Below are positions 1-6,282 of a DNA stretch of 15,123 nt, one piece after another. The first letter of the stretch is position 1. Each line of letters opens with the position of its first letter. Under the pieces are notes generated by a model. It made no database searches, was not told the DNA's origin, and saw nothing but the letters and a program-made list of their open reading frames with translations. The DNA comes from Rhodoferax sp. GTDB taxonomy: Bacteria > Pseudomonadota > Gammaproteobacteria > Burkholderiales > Burkholderiaceae_C. Location of the stretch: assembly GCA_016463455.1 (NCBI GenBank), contig JAEMRG010000021.1:1-15123 (forward strand). The letters run 5' to 3'. The translations under genes and the position numbers were made by a program.

Positions 1-1
1 C

Positions 2-379
2 AATTACGGCTATGTGCCCAAGACCATCTCCGGCGATGGCGATCCGGTCGATGTGCTGGTCATTACGCCGGTGCCCTTAATCCCGGGTGTGGTGGTAACT
101 TGCCGCGCCATCGGTATCCTCAAAATGGAAGATGAGGCCGGTATGGATGGCAAGGTACTGGCGGTGCCTATCGATAAAATCTTGTCGGTCTATACCCAAT
201 GGCAAAAGCCTGCTGACCTGAACCCGCTGCGCTTGAAAACCATCGCCCATTTCTTTGAGCATTACAAAGACCTGGAGGAGGGCAAATGGGTGAAAATTTT
301 GGGCTGGGAAGGGCCCGAGGCAGCGCACCAAGAAATTGCAGAAGGCATGGCGAGTTACCAAAAAGAGCAGGCCACTTAA
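2..379 (+). CDS. ppa: Inorganic pyrophosphatase, family I (3' part)
   Basis: This is the C-terminal 125 residues of a soluble inorganic pyrophosphatase, which hydrolyses PPi to two phosphates in the cytoplasm and so pulls biosynthetic reactions forward. The reading frame is open to the left edge, so about 50 N-terminal residues are missing compared with the ~175-residue bacterial family. The family signature DGDPVDVLV is visible near the start and carries the three metal-binding aspartates (equivalent to E. coli D65, D67 and D70). The segment MEDEAGMDGKVLAVP supplies further active-site acidic residues, and HFFEHYKDLEEGKWVK is the usual late motif. It ends with TAA at 377-379 and is convergent with the next gene. 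Identification is firm; only the start lies outside the window. Confidence 0.95.
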   Translation, partial: NYGYVPKTISGDGDPVDVLVITPVPLIPGVVVTCRAIGILKMEDEAGMDGKVLAVPIDKILSVYTQWQKPADLNPLRLKTIAHFFEHYKDLEEGKWVKILGWEGPEAAHQEIAEGMASYQKEQAT

Positions 380-397
380 TCACCTAGGCGATCATCC

Positions 398-444
398 TGT
401 GGCCAGATCGGGGTGATGCAGTACTTGCACCTTGGTCGGCCACA
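398..444. terminator. Possible bidirectional hairpin between convergent genes
   Basis: The 69-bp gap between the convergent ppa and DUF482 genes holds a 7-bp perfect inverted repeat, TGTGGCC (398-404) and GGCCACA (438-444). A smaller nested pairing, GGTG (412-415) with CACC (428-431), lies inside it. A structure here could stop transcription from both sides, but neither strand has a T-tract, so a classical intrinsic terminator is not shown. Confidence 0.3.
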
Positions 445-448
445 CTGC

Positions 449-1639
449 TTATTGAGGTTCTGCGGGCATGCCCTTAAATGGCGAGCGCTGTTGCAGGTGC
501 CCCATGTACTGTTGAATGCCTTCCCCTTCGCGCTCTAGAAAACGTGCAACTGCATCGGCGAAAGCTGGGTGCGCCAGCCAATGGGCGCTGCTCGTTTTCA
601 CTGGCATCAGGGCACGCGCCATTTTGTGCTCGCCCTGGGCGCCGCCCTCAAAGCGTGCGTAGCCATGGTCTATGCACCACTGCAGGGGCTGGTAATAGCA
701 GGCCTCGAAGTGCAAGCAATCCACACGCTCCAGCGCACCCCAGTAGCGCCCATAGGCCACGCGAGGCTGGGCGCCATCCAAACTGGCGCTGCTCAGCCCG
801 ATCAGGCTGCTGGCGATAGGCTGGCCCGCGCGCTCGGCTACAAACAATAACCAGTTTTCCGGCATATCACGCTGCATAGCGGCAAAGAAAGTGCGGCTGA
901 GGTAGGGCGCATTGCCGTGTTCCAAGTAGGTACGCGCGTAGCAGCGATAGAAAAAATCCCAGTCGGCATCACAGATGTCGGGCCCCTGGGCCCAGCGAAA
1001 TTGCACGCCTGCGTCTTGCACTTTACGTCGTTCCTGACGGATTTTTTTGCGCTTGTCTTGCGACAGGCTGGTCAAAAAGGCGTCGAAGTCGGTGAATCCG
1101 GGCCTGGTATTGGTCCAATGGAATTGCACCGTGTGGCGTAGCAGCAGGCCGCTATCAGCGCAGGCTTGGGCATCCTGTGGAGAAACGAATAACAAATGCA
1201 GCGATGACATCTCCCTATCCTGGCTGTAAGCGATCAAAGCTGCAATGAGTGCCTGCCGGGCTGCAGCGTCGCGGGCCAACAAACGGGCGCCGGGCACTGG
1301 CGTGAAAGGAACCGCTACCGTCGCTTTTGGGTAGTAGGCCAGCCCGTGCTGCTGGTAGGCGTTGGCCCAGGCCCAGTCAAACACATATTCGCCATACGAA
1401 TGGTCTTTCTCGTACAGCATGCAGGTGCCAAGCAAGGCGCCGTCCTGCTCCAGGCAGATGCAAACCGGTTTCCAGCCTGTGGAAGGGCAGGCGCTGGTGC
1501 TTTGCTCCAATGCCGCCAGGTAGGCGTGGCGCATAAAAGGGCTGGCATCGGGGTGATCGGCCAACAAGGCATCCCACAGCGTAGCGTCGATGGCGCAGAC
1601 TGAATCGTGCACCCGGGTGACATAATCATTGCGGCCCAT
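449..1639 (-). CDS. FemAB-like GNAT-fold protein (DUF482 / COG3146)
   Basis: A 396-residue cytoplasmic protein with no signal peptide or membrane segment. It resembles the DUF482 family, often annotated as 'peptidoglycan biosynthesis' or GNAT-family N-acetyltransferase proteins, which are distantly related to FemAB aminoacyl transferases. Recognisable features are an N-terminal segment SPFMRHAYLAALE, the central basic stretch SQDKRKKIRQERRKVQ, the segment FFYRCYARTYLEHGNAPYLS, and the C-terminal FEGGAQGEHKMARALMPV. The substrate is unknown; the family name is based on fold similarity, so an acyl or aminoacyl transfer role is inference. The ATG at 1639 has AGGG about 9 nt upstream. The gene is divergent from nadE, with 73 bp between the two starts. 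Confidence 0.85.
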   Translation of the reverse strand: MGRNDYVTRVHDSVCAIDATLWDALLADHPDASPFMRHAYLAALEQSTSACPSTGWKPVCICLEQDGALLGTCMLYEKDHSYGEYVFDWAWANAYQQHGLAYYPKATVAVPFTPVPGARLLARDAAARQALIAALIAYSQDREMSSLHLLFVSPQDAQACADSGLLLRHTVQFHWTNTRPGFTDFDAFLTSLSQDKRKKIRQERRKVQDAGVQFRWAQGPDICDADWDFFYRCYARTYLEHGNAPYLSRTFFAAMQRDMPENWLLFVAERAGQPIASSLIGLSSASLDGAQPRVAYGRYWGALERVDCLHFEACYYQPLQWCIDHGYARFEGGAQGEHKMARALMPVKTSSAHWLAHPAFADAVARFLEREGEGIQQYMGHLQQRSPFKGMPAEPQ

Positions 1640-1712
1640 GCAGAACCCTAAAGAAGGCCGGGACGGCGCCTGATGGCCCTCGCCGCGCCGCTGTTTTCAT
1701 AAGCATTCGTAC

Positions 1713-3389
1713 ATGACTCTCAAAATTTGCGTTGCCCAACTCAACTTCATCGTAGGTGACCTGAGCGGCAACGCGCAGAAAATACTAGACGCCGCACATC
1801 AGGCCCATGCGCAAGGCGCCCGATTGCTGCTGACGCCTGAATTGTCGCTGTGCGGCTATGCCGCCGAAGACCTGTATTTGCGCCCCGCCTTTATGCAGGC
1901 CTGCGATGATGCCTTGAAATCGCTGACCGCGCAGTTAGCGGGTCTTCAAGACATGTGCGTGGTGGTGGGGCATCCCCAGGGTGCCGACCAGCGGGGCACC
2001 TCAGTTTCCATTACCCAGCGTTTTAACTGCGCTAGCGTGTTGCGTGAAGGGAAGGTGGTGGCCACCTATGCCAAGCAGCAGCTACCCAACTACCAGGTGT
2101 TTGACGAACGCCGTTACTTTGCCCCCGGCAGCAAGACCTGTGTGTTTGAAGCCGGTCCCGCGCATGCTTTGGTGCGTGTAGGCCTGCTGATTTGTGAAGA
2201 CGCCTGGTTCGCGGGCCCAGCCCTGGCGGCCAAGGCGGCGGGGGCGCAGCTTCTGGCCGTGATTAATGCCTCGCCCTTTCATCTGGGCAAGGGCTATCAG
2301 CGCGAACAGGCCATGGCCGAGCGCTGCCGCTCCACTGGCTTGCCGCTGGTCTATGCGCATCTGGTGGGCGGACAGGATGAACTGGTGTTTGAGGGGCGTT
2401 CGTTTGTGTTGGACGCAAAGGGCCAGGTACAAGGCCGGGCCGCCAGTTTTCAGGAATCCTTGTTCGCCTGCGCACTCGCGTCCAGTTCGCCCCCCTCTAC
2501 TTGGACAGCTACCACCGAGCCGCAGCGGTCGCAAGAGGCGGATTTGTGGGATGCATTGGTTTTGGGCGTTCGCGATTACGTGGAAAAAAACCGTTTCCCT
2601 GGCGTATTGCTAGGCCTTTCGGGCGGGATCGATTCGGCGCTGGTGCTGGCTATTGCGGTCGATGCGCTGGGTGCCGATAGGGTGCGTGCGGTCATGATGC
2701 CCTCGCCCTATACCGCAGACATTAGCTGGCTGGATGCGCGCGACATGGCTGGGCGCATGGGCGTGCGCTACGACGAGATTTCCATACGACCCGAGTTTGA
2801 GGCCTTCAAGGCTTCGCTATCTGGCGAATTTGCAGGCCGTGCTGAAGACAGCACCGAAGAAAACATCCAGGCCCGCATACGCGGTACCTTGCTAATGGCC
2901 TTAAGCAATAAGTTTGGCTCCATGGTGCTGACCACGGGCAACAAATCGGAAATGGCCACCGGCTATTGCACACTGTACGGCGATATGGCCGGAGGTTTTG
3001 CTGTGATCAAAGACTTGCCCAAGATGCAAGTCTTCGCTATGGCGCGTTGGCGCAATCAGCATGACCCTTATGAAACGCGTAGAGAGCCTATTCCGGAGCG
3101 CATCATTACCCGCCCCCCCAGCGCCGAGCTGCGGCCCGAACAGACCGACCAGGACAGCTTGCCGCCCTACGAAGTGCTGGACGCCATTATTGAGCGCTAT
3201 ATGGAGAACGACCAAAGCATCGCCGACATCGTGGCCGCCGGCTACAGCGCTAGCGACGTGGAGCGGGTTACCCGGCTCATTCAGATTAACGAATACAAGC
3301 GCCGCCAGGCGCCTCCCGGAATTCGCGTCAGTCACCGCAGCTTTGGTAAAGATTGGCGTTATCCTATTACCAATCGCTTTCGCGCCTGA
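1713..3389 (+). CDS. nadE: Glutamine-dependent NAD+ synthetase
   Basis: A 558-residue two-domain enzyme catalysing the last step of NAD biosynthesis: deamido-NAD + ATP + glutamine to NAD. The N-terminal nitrilase-type glutaminase domain (about 1-255) shows the full catalytic triad: E43 in TPELSLCGY, K121 in AKQQLPNYQ and C161 in LLICEDAWF. The C-terminal synthetase domain carries the ATP-pyrophosphatase loop SGGIDS at 302-307, the segment LTTGNKSEMATGYCTLYGD, and the typical ending SHRSFGKDWRYPI. The length fits the shorter, dimeric bacterial NadE type rather than the ~680-residue type. The chosen ATG has no convincing Shine-Dalgarno sequence upstream. The stop lies 29 bp before glnB on the same strand, so the two are probably co-transcribed. 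Confidence 0.96.
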   Translation: MTLKICVAQLNFIVGDLSGNAQKILDAAHQAHAQGARLLLTPELSLCGYAAEDLYLRPAFMQACDDALKSLTAQLAGLQDMCVVVGHPQGADQRGTSVSITQRFNCASVLREGKVVATYAKQQLPNYQVFDERRYFAPGSKTCVFEAGPAHALVRVGLLICEDAWFAGPALAAKAAGAQLLAVINASPFHLGKGYQREQAMAERCRSTGLPLVYAHLVGGQDELVFEGRSFVLDAKGQVQGRAASFQESLFACALASSSPPSTWTATTEPQRSQEADLWDALVLGVRDYVEKNRFPGVLLGLSGGIDSALVLAIAVDALGADRVRAVMMPSPYTADISWLDARDMAGRMGVRYDEISIRPEFEAFKASLSGEFAGRAEDSTEENIQARIRGTLLMALSNKFGSMVLTTGNKSEMATGYCTLYGDMAGGFAVIKDLPKMQVFAMARWRNQHDPYETRREPIPERIITRPPSAELRPEQTDQDSLPPYEVLDAIIERYMENDQSIADIVAAGYSASDVERVTRLIQINEYKRRQAPPGIRVSHRSFGKDWRYPITNRFRA

Positions 3390-3418
3390 ATCCGCTTTTC
3401 TAACTTTGGGGACCCGCC

Positions 3419-3757
3419 ATGAAACAAATTACCGCAATCATTAAACCGTTTAAGTTGGAAGAGGTGCGCGAGGCGCTTGCTGAATGCGGGGCCAGCGGTT
3501 TAACCGTCACCGAAGTCAAGGGTTTTGGACGCCAAAAGGGCCATACTGAGCTGTACCGTGGCGCCGAATACGTGGTGGATTTTTTGCCGAAGGTTAAGGT
3601 GGAGTTGGTGGTCAAGACCGATGACGTGGACCGCTGTGTGGATGCCATCGTTAAGGCGGCCTATACCGGCAAGATCGGAGACGGCAAGATTTTTGTGACC
3701 TCGGTGGAGCGCGTGGTGCGCATTCGTACCGGTGAGCAGGACGAGTCCGCCGTTTGA
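3419..3757 (+). CDS. glnB: Nitrogen regulatory protein P-II
   Basis: A 112-residue trimeric PII signalling protein, the usual family length. PII senses 2-oxoglutarate, ATP/ADP and, through uridylylation, glutamine, and it controls glutamine synthetase adenylylation, NtrB and other targets. The T-loop sequence YRGAEYVVDF places the uridylylated tyrosine at Y51, and the B-loop TGKIGDGK at 83-90 binds nucleotide phosphates. The start is supported by GGGGA at 3408-3412, six bases before ATG. It sits directly after nadE. The paralogue GlnK is nearly identical in sequence, so the B/K designation rests on the absence of a neighbouring amtB and is less certain than the family. Confidence 0.93.
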   Translation: MKQITAIIKPFKLEEVREALAECGASGLTVTEVKGFGRQKGHTELYRGAEYVVDFLPKVKVELVVKTDDVDRCVDAIVKAAYTGKIGDGKIFVTSVERVVRIRTGEQDESAV

Positions 3758-3779
3758 TTCGGGCCACAAAGGGCCAGGC

Positions 3780-4316
3780 CTAAGTGCCGGAGCCCTTGGC
3801 TGCGGTTTCGACTGGTTTGTAGTGAATCAGCCGCGTACCCGCCGCGATGTCGTGCCAAAACTGCCTTTGCGGCGCAAGCCCGCTGCTACCGGCCCAGGCT
3901 GTAACCCACAACAGAAATACCAGTACTTGCGCGCCCGCAGGCAAAGCCGCCGCCCAGGCCAGGGCTAAAGGCGGTAGCACCCAAACCCAGGACAGCGCAT
4001 AACGCAGCAAGGCCCGACGGCGGGAAATCAGTACGCCCTGGGCATCGACGACGCGGATATGCCAGGTCTTCATCGCCAGTGTTTGCCCGCGGGTCCAGAA
4101 AATCACGAAATAGGCACTCAGGGCGAGAAATACAAAAACCTGTAGCGCGGTCCGGTTGTCCATGGCATTGCGCGTTTGGGTCAATGTGCCAAACAGGTAG
4201 CCTGCGATAAATACGACACCAAAAAGCAGCATGCCTTCGTAGACCCAGCAAGCCATACGCCGCCACAGGCCGGGCGTTGGGTCCGCAGGGTTTTCTATGG
4301 TGGTGGGGTGAGACAT
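3780..4316 (-). CDS. RDD family membrane protein
   Basis: A 178-residue inner-membrane protein from the ATG at 4316; a TTG at 4337 in the same frame would add seven residues. It has about four hydrophobic segments (near 28-46, 57-74, 105-125 and 128-145). The RDD family is named after a conserved Arg and two Asp. Here the arginine is in LWRRMACWVYE, where the first Asp is replaced by Glu (E27), and the last Asp is D156 in FWHDIAAGTRLI. TRGQTLAMKTWHIRVVD is the typical central loop. RDD proteins are often proposed to be transporters, with ion transport reported for some, but the substrate here is unknown. It is the last gene of the sigma factor-DUF3619-DUF3106 unit, 42 bp after DUF3106, and converges on glnB. 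Confidence 0.85.
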   Translation of the reverse strand: MSHPTTIENPADPTPGLWRRMACWVYEGMLLFGVVFIAGYLFGTLTQTRNAMDNRTALQVFVFLALSAYFVIFWTRGQTLAMKTWHIRVVDAQGVLISRRRALLRYALSWVWVLPPLALAWAAALPAGAQVLVFLLWVTAWAGSSGLAPQRQFWHDIAAGTRLIHYKPVETAAKGSGT

Positions 4317-4358
4317 CAGAAGGGTGCTAAAGGGCAAAGGCTAGGCCCAGCAAATGCA

Positions 4359-4988
4359 TTAGTTGGACGCTGCGCTGTCCTTTTTTGGAAGTAAGGTGTA
4401 GCGGTCAATCGCGGGCCGCGGATTGGACGAAGCCTTCACCTGCTCGGGCGTTTTGCGGGTCACCGGTACTTCCGCCAATTTTCTGGGTGCGACGGGCTTG
4501 GCCGCAATAGCCGCGCCGCTAGGCTTTTTCGGGGCCTTGTCCAGCAAAACACGCCGTTCCTCGTCGGAGAGTGCTTGGTAAGCTTCCCAAGTGGCTGCGC
4601 GGGCATCGGGGGGAAGCTTCTTGGTCTGCGCAAAATTCAAGCGGGCCTGTTCCCGCTCTTTGGGTTTCAAGGCGGACCATTCGGCCATTCGGCTTTGCAA
4701 CTTTTCTCGGTCCGCCTCGCCCATGGCGGCATAATTTTTGGCCAGTGCCAGCCATTTGCGCCGGTGGGCTTGGGATAAGCTGCTCCAAATCGAAGCCAGG
4801 GGCTGGAGGGACTGTTGCTCAGCGTCGCTAAGCTGTTCCCAGCGCGGTTCTGAGTCAGTAATGACCGTGCCACTTGCCAGTGGCCCATTGTTTACAGCCT
4901 GTGCGGCAGCTGCGCCTGTAAGCAAAATCAGCGCGCAGGCGCCTAGCCAAGCAAGCAATGAAGATTTGAAGTGTGCCAAAAAGTGCAT
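4359..4988 (-). CDS. DUF3106 exported protein
   Basis: A 209-residue protein of the DUF3106 family, function unknown. Residues 1-30 form a Sec signal peptide (basic start, hydrophobic core LLAWLGACALILLTGAAAA, small residues at the probable cleavage site), so a periplasmic location is expected. Residues 49-152 are a highly charged, probably all-helical domain with a recurring pattern W-x2-L-(6 to 9)-L-x-L, for example RWEQL, IWSSL, RKWLALA, EWSAL and WEAYQAL. Residues 153-209 are Pro/Ala/Lys-rich and probably disordered. It lies 21 bp downstream of the DUF3619 stop. The ATG is immediately preceded by a hairpin (4989-5005) rather than a free Shine-Dalgarno sequence. Confidence 0.85.
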   Translation of the reverse strand: MHFLAHFKSSLLAWLGACALILLTGAAAAQAVNNGPLASGTVITDSEPRWEQLSDAEQQSLQPLASIWSSLSQAHRRKWLALAKNYAAMGEADREKLQSRMAEWSALKPKEREQARLNFAQTKKLPPDARAATWEAYQALSDEERRVLLDKAPKKPSGAAIAAKPVAPRKLAEVPVTRKTPEQVKASSNPRPAIDRYTLLPKKDSAASN

Positions 4989-5005
4989 GGGGACGTTGAG
5001 TCCCC
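4989..5005 (-). promoter_or_regulatory. Hairpin abutting the DUF3106 start codon
   Basis: Read on the minus strand, GGGGAC-TCAAC-GTCCCC forms a perfect 6-bp GC-rich stem with a 5-nt loop, and the ATG of DUF3106 follows with no spacer. The only purine-rich candidate ribosome-binding bases (GGGGA) lie inside the 5' arm. The upstream DUF3619 stop codon is at 5010-5012, so a ribosome finishing DUF3619 would overlap this hairpin. A role in translational coupling is inference. Confidence 0.5.
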
Positions 5006-5009
5006 GATT

Positions 5010-5444
5010 CTATTCCTGTGCAGCCTTTTTCAGGTACTGCAGAAAGCCGGGATCGGTGTAGGCGGTCGGCGGCAAATCGGCTGTCAGCAACTCGGCATCG
5101 ACCTCAGCCAACTCATAAGCCCGTTCCTGGTCTTGTAGCGCTGCGATGGTCACTAAACCCAGGACTAGGGCCAGAAAGGGCAAAAGGGCGGAGGCACGGG
5201 TCCAAAAACTCCGCGGGTGTGCACCCAAAGTTTCAGTAGCATTTTGCGTACCGGCCAGCACAGGCGCTAGCTGGAGCTCGGTGACGCGGCGTTTTGCCAG
5301 CGCCTGCATCCGACCCGCACGCAGACGTTCGGCAATACTGCGGGGCAGATCCAGCGAACCCTCTTCCAGGCGAGCGGCGATCCGGGCGCCGAAGTGCGCC
5401 TCGGTGGGGCTAACCGTGTCGGTTGGCTCAGTAAATATTTTCAT
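5010..5444 (-). CDS. DUF3619 single-span membrane protein, putative sigma-factor partner
   Basis: A 144-residue protein of the DUF3619 family with no assigned function. The first ~80 residues are hydrophilic and include a helical, Arg-rich stretch (RIAARLEEGS, RSIAERLRAGRMQALAKRR). One hydrophobic segment follows at about 85-103 (ALLPFLALVLGLVTIAAL), then a ~40-residue acidic tail ending YTDPGFLQYLKK. With basic residues before the span, the N-terminus should be cytoplasmic and the tail periplasmic. The start codon overlaps the sigma factor stop in an ATGA (5441-5444), so the two are translationally coupled. Topology and position match membrane anti-sigma factors, but no known anti-sigma motif such as a ZAS zinc site is visible, so that role is inference. 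Confidence 0.82.
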   Translation of the reverse strand: MKIFTEPTDTVSPTEAHFGARIAARLEEGSLDLPRSIAERLRAGRMQALAKRRVTELQLAPVLAGTQNATETLGAHPRSFWTRASALLPFLALVLGLVTIAALQDQERAYELAEVDAELLTADLPPTAYTDPGFLQYLKKAAQE

Positions 5445-6007
5445 GGATCAATCCCCTTTAATCGTAAAGCTTTAGCCAATGCACTCACCGCCCGGGAGCA
5501 GTGCGTCTTGACGCTCCCCTGGGAGCAGCCCATGGCGGAGGCGGTTTCCGCCAGATCCAGCTCCTCCCAGTAACGCATCAGGAAGGCCTCCCGTTGACGT
5601 GTGGGTAGATTTTGAATCTCCAACTCTATGGCGTGCAAAGTTTGGGCCCGCTCGGCCTGTGATTGGCTACTTTCCTGCTGGAGATTGTCAGTATTCGAGA
5701 TCAAAGCCTCCAAAACGTCGAATTCGCCGTAGCCCAGTGCGCTGTCAAAGTCGCCTAAGGGGGTGAAAAGCGCGTTACGGGTCTTTTGGCGGCGGAACCA
5801 GTCCAAGGTGGTATTACTCAAAATCCGCTGGAACAGCATGGGCAGTTCCTCAGGCGATTTGTGCCCATAGTGCTCGGCAAGTTTCATCATGCTGTCCTGC
5901 ACGATATCTAGTGCGGACTCTTCGTTGCGCACATGGTAAAAAGTCCGCTTAAACGCCCGCTTTTCAACGCCACGCAAGAACGCATCGAGTTCGCGTTCAG
6001 TTGCCAA
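5441..6007 (-). CDS. RNA polymerase sigma factor, sigma-70 / ECF-like
   Basis: A 188-residue protein with the two domains of group 4 (ECF) sigma factors and nothing else. Region 2, about residues 15-75, includes ALDIVQDSMMKLAEHY and TLDWFRRQK, for -10 recognition and core binding. A ~50-residue linker follows, then region 4 at about 127-180 with LPTRQREAFLMRYWEELDLAETASAMGCS and the helix GSVKTHCSRAVSALAKAL, which would read the -35 element. No ATG is available in frame near the start; a TTG at 6007 is preceded by GGAGG (6012-6016) four bases away and is the best start. It is the first gene of a four-gene minus-strand unit and is divergent from ilvB. Target promoters are unknown. Confidence 0.9.
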   Translation of the reverse strand: MATERELDAFLRGVEKRAFKRTFYHVRNEESALDIVQDSMMKLAEHYGHKSPEELPMLFQRILSNTTLDWFRRQKTRNALFTPLGDFDSALGYGEFDVLEALISNTDNLQQESSQSQAERAQTLHAIELEIQNLPTRQREAFLMRYWEELDLAETASAMGCSQGSVKTHCSRAVSALAKALRLKGIDP

Positions 6008-6011
6008 AAGG

Positions 6012-6016
6012 CCTCC
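6012..6016 (-). promoter_or_regulatory. Shine-Dalgarno sequence fixing the sigma factor TTG start
   Basis: GGAGG on the minus strand, followed by four bases and then TTG at 6007-6005. The frame is open upstream only to a TGA at 6053-6055 and contains no ATG between, so this site supports the unusual TTG initiation codon. Confidence 0.6.
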
Positions 6017-6060
6017 AAGCCGCTTGTGGGGTCGTTTGCTTGCAGGTGAGTCTCATAAGC

Positions 6061-6078
6061 GTGCGCAAATTATCGCAC
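6061..6078. repeat. Inverted repeat between the divergent sigma factor and ilvB genes
   Basis: GTGCG-N8-CGCAC forms a perfect 5-bp inverted repeat in the 275-bp divergent intergenic region. It overlaps a minus-strand GATAAT (6069-6074) that could be a -10 element for the sigma factor operon, so it is a candidate operator. No good -35 partner is visible, and the site is short enough to be chance. Confidence 0.3.
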
Positions 6079-6217
6079 CGCGGCAGTGTTCTGGATTTGT
6101 CTGCCAGGTGCGACTCCTAATTGATGCCATAATGCGCCTTTCGTTCAAAAAGCAAACGGGTTCTGGTCCGGCGCAGCATTCAATGCGTTCATGGCCAAAA
6201 TCTTAAGTCCCGACGAG

Positions 6218-6257
6218 GCACCAAAAGTGTTTACGAAGGGGCACCCAAGGTGTTTCG
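6218..6257 (+). repeat. Imperfect tandem direct repeat in the ilvB leader
   Basis: Two related copies, GCACCAAAAGTGTTT (6218-6232) and GCACCCAAGGTGTTT (6241-6255), differ at two of 15 positions and lie 23 bp apart, about two DNA turns, just upstream of the ilvB ribosome-binding site. They could bind a regulator or arise from local duplication. The remaining divergent region shows a loose -10-like CATAAT at 6128-6133 without a good -35. Confidence 0.4.
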
Positions 6258-6271
6258 TCAGAGAAATTCGC

Positions 6272-6276
6272 AAAGG
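6272..6276 (+). promoter_or_regulatory. Ribosome-binding site deciding the ilvB start
   Basis: AAAGG lies six bases before ATG at 6283. The in-frame GTG at 6250 has no comparable site and would add eleven residues unlike the family, so 6283 is preferred. Confidence 0.6.
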
Positions 6277-6282
6277 TTCATC

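Noticed and set aside
2082..2534. Minus-strand 150-codon open frame inside nadE
   Set aside because: Antisense shadow of the glutaminase domain; no motif or ribosome-binding site.
6131..6206. 24-codon frame starting MRLSFKK as an attenuation leader
   Set aside because: Contains hardly any branched-chain codons and no attenuator hairpin with a T-tract downstream.
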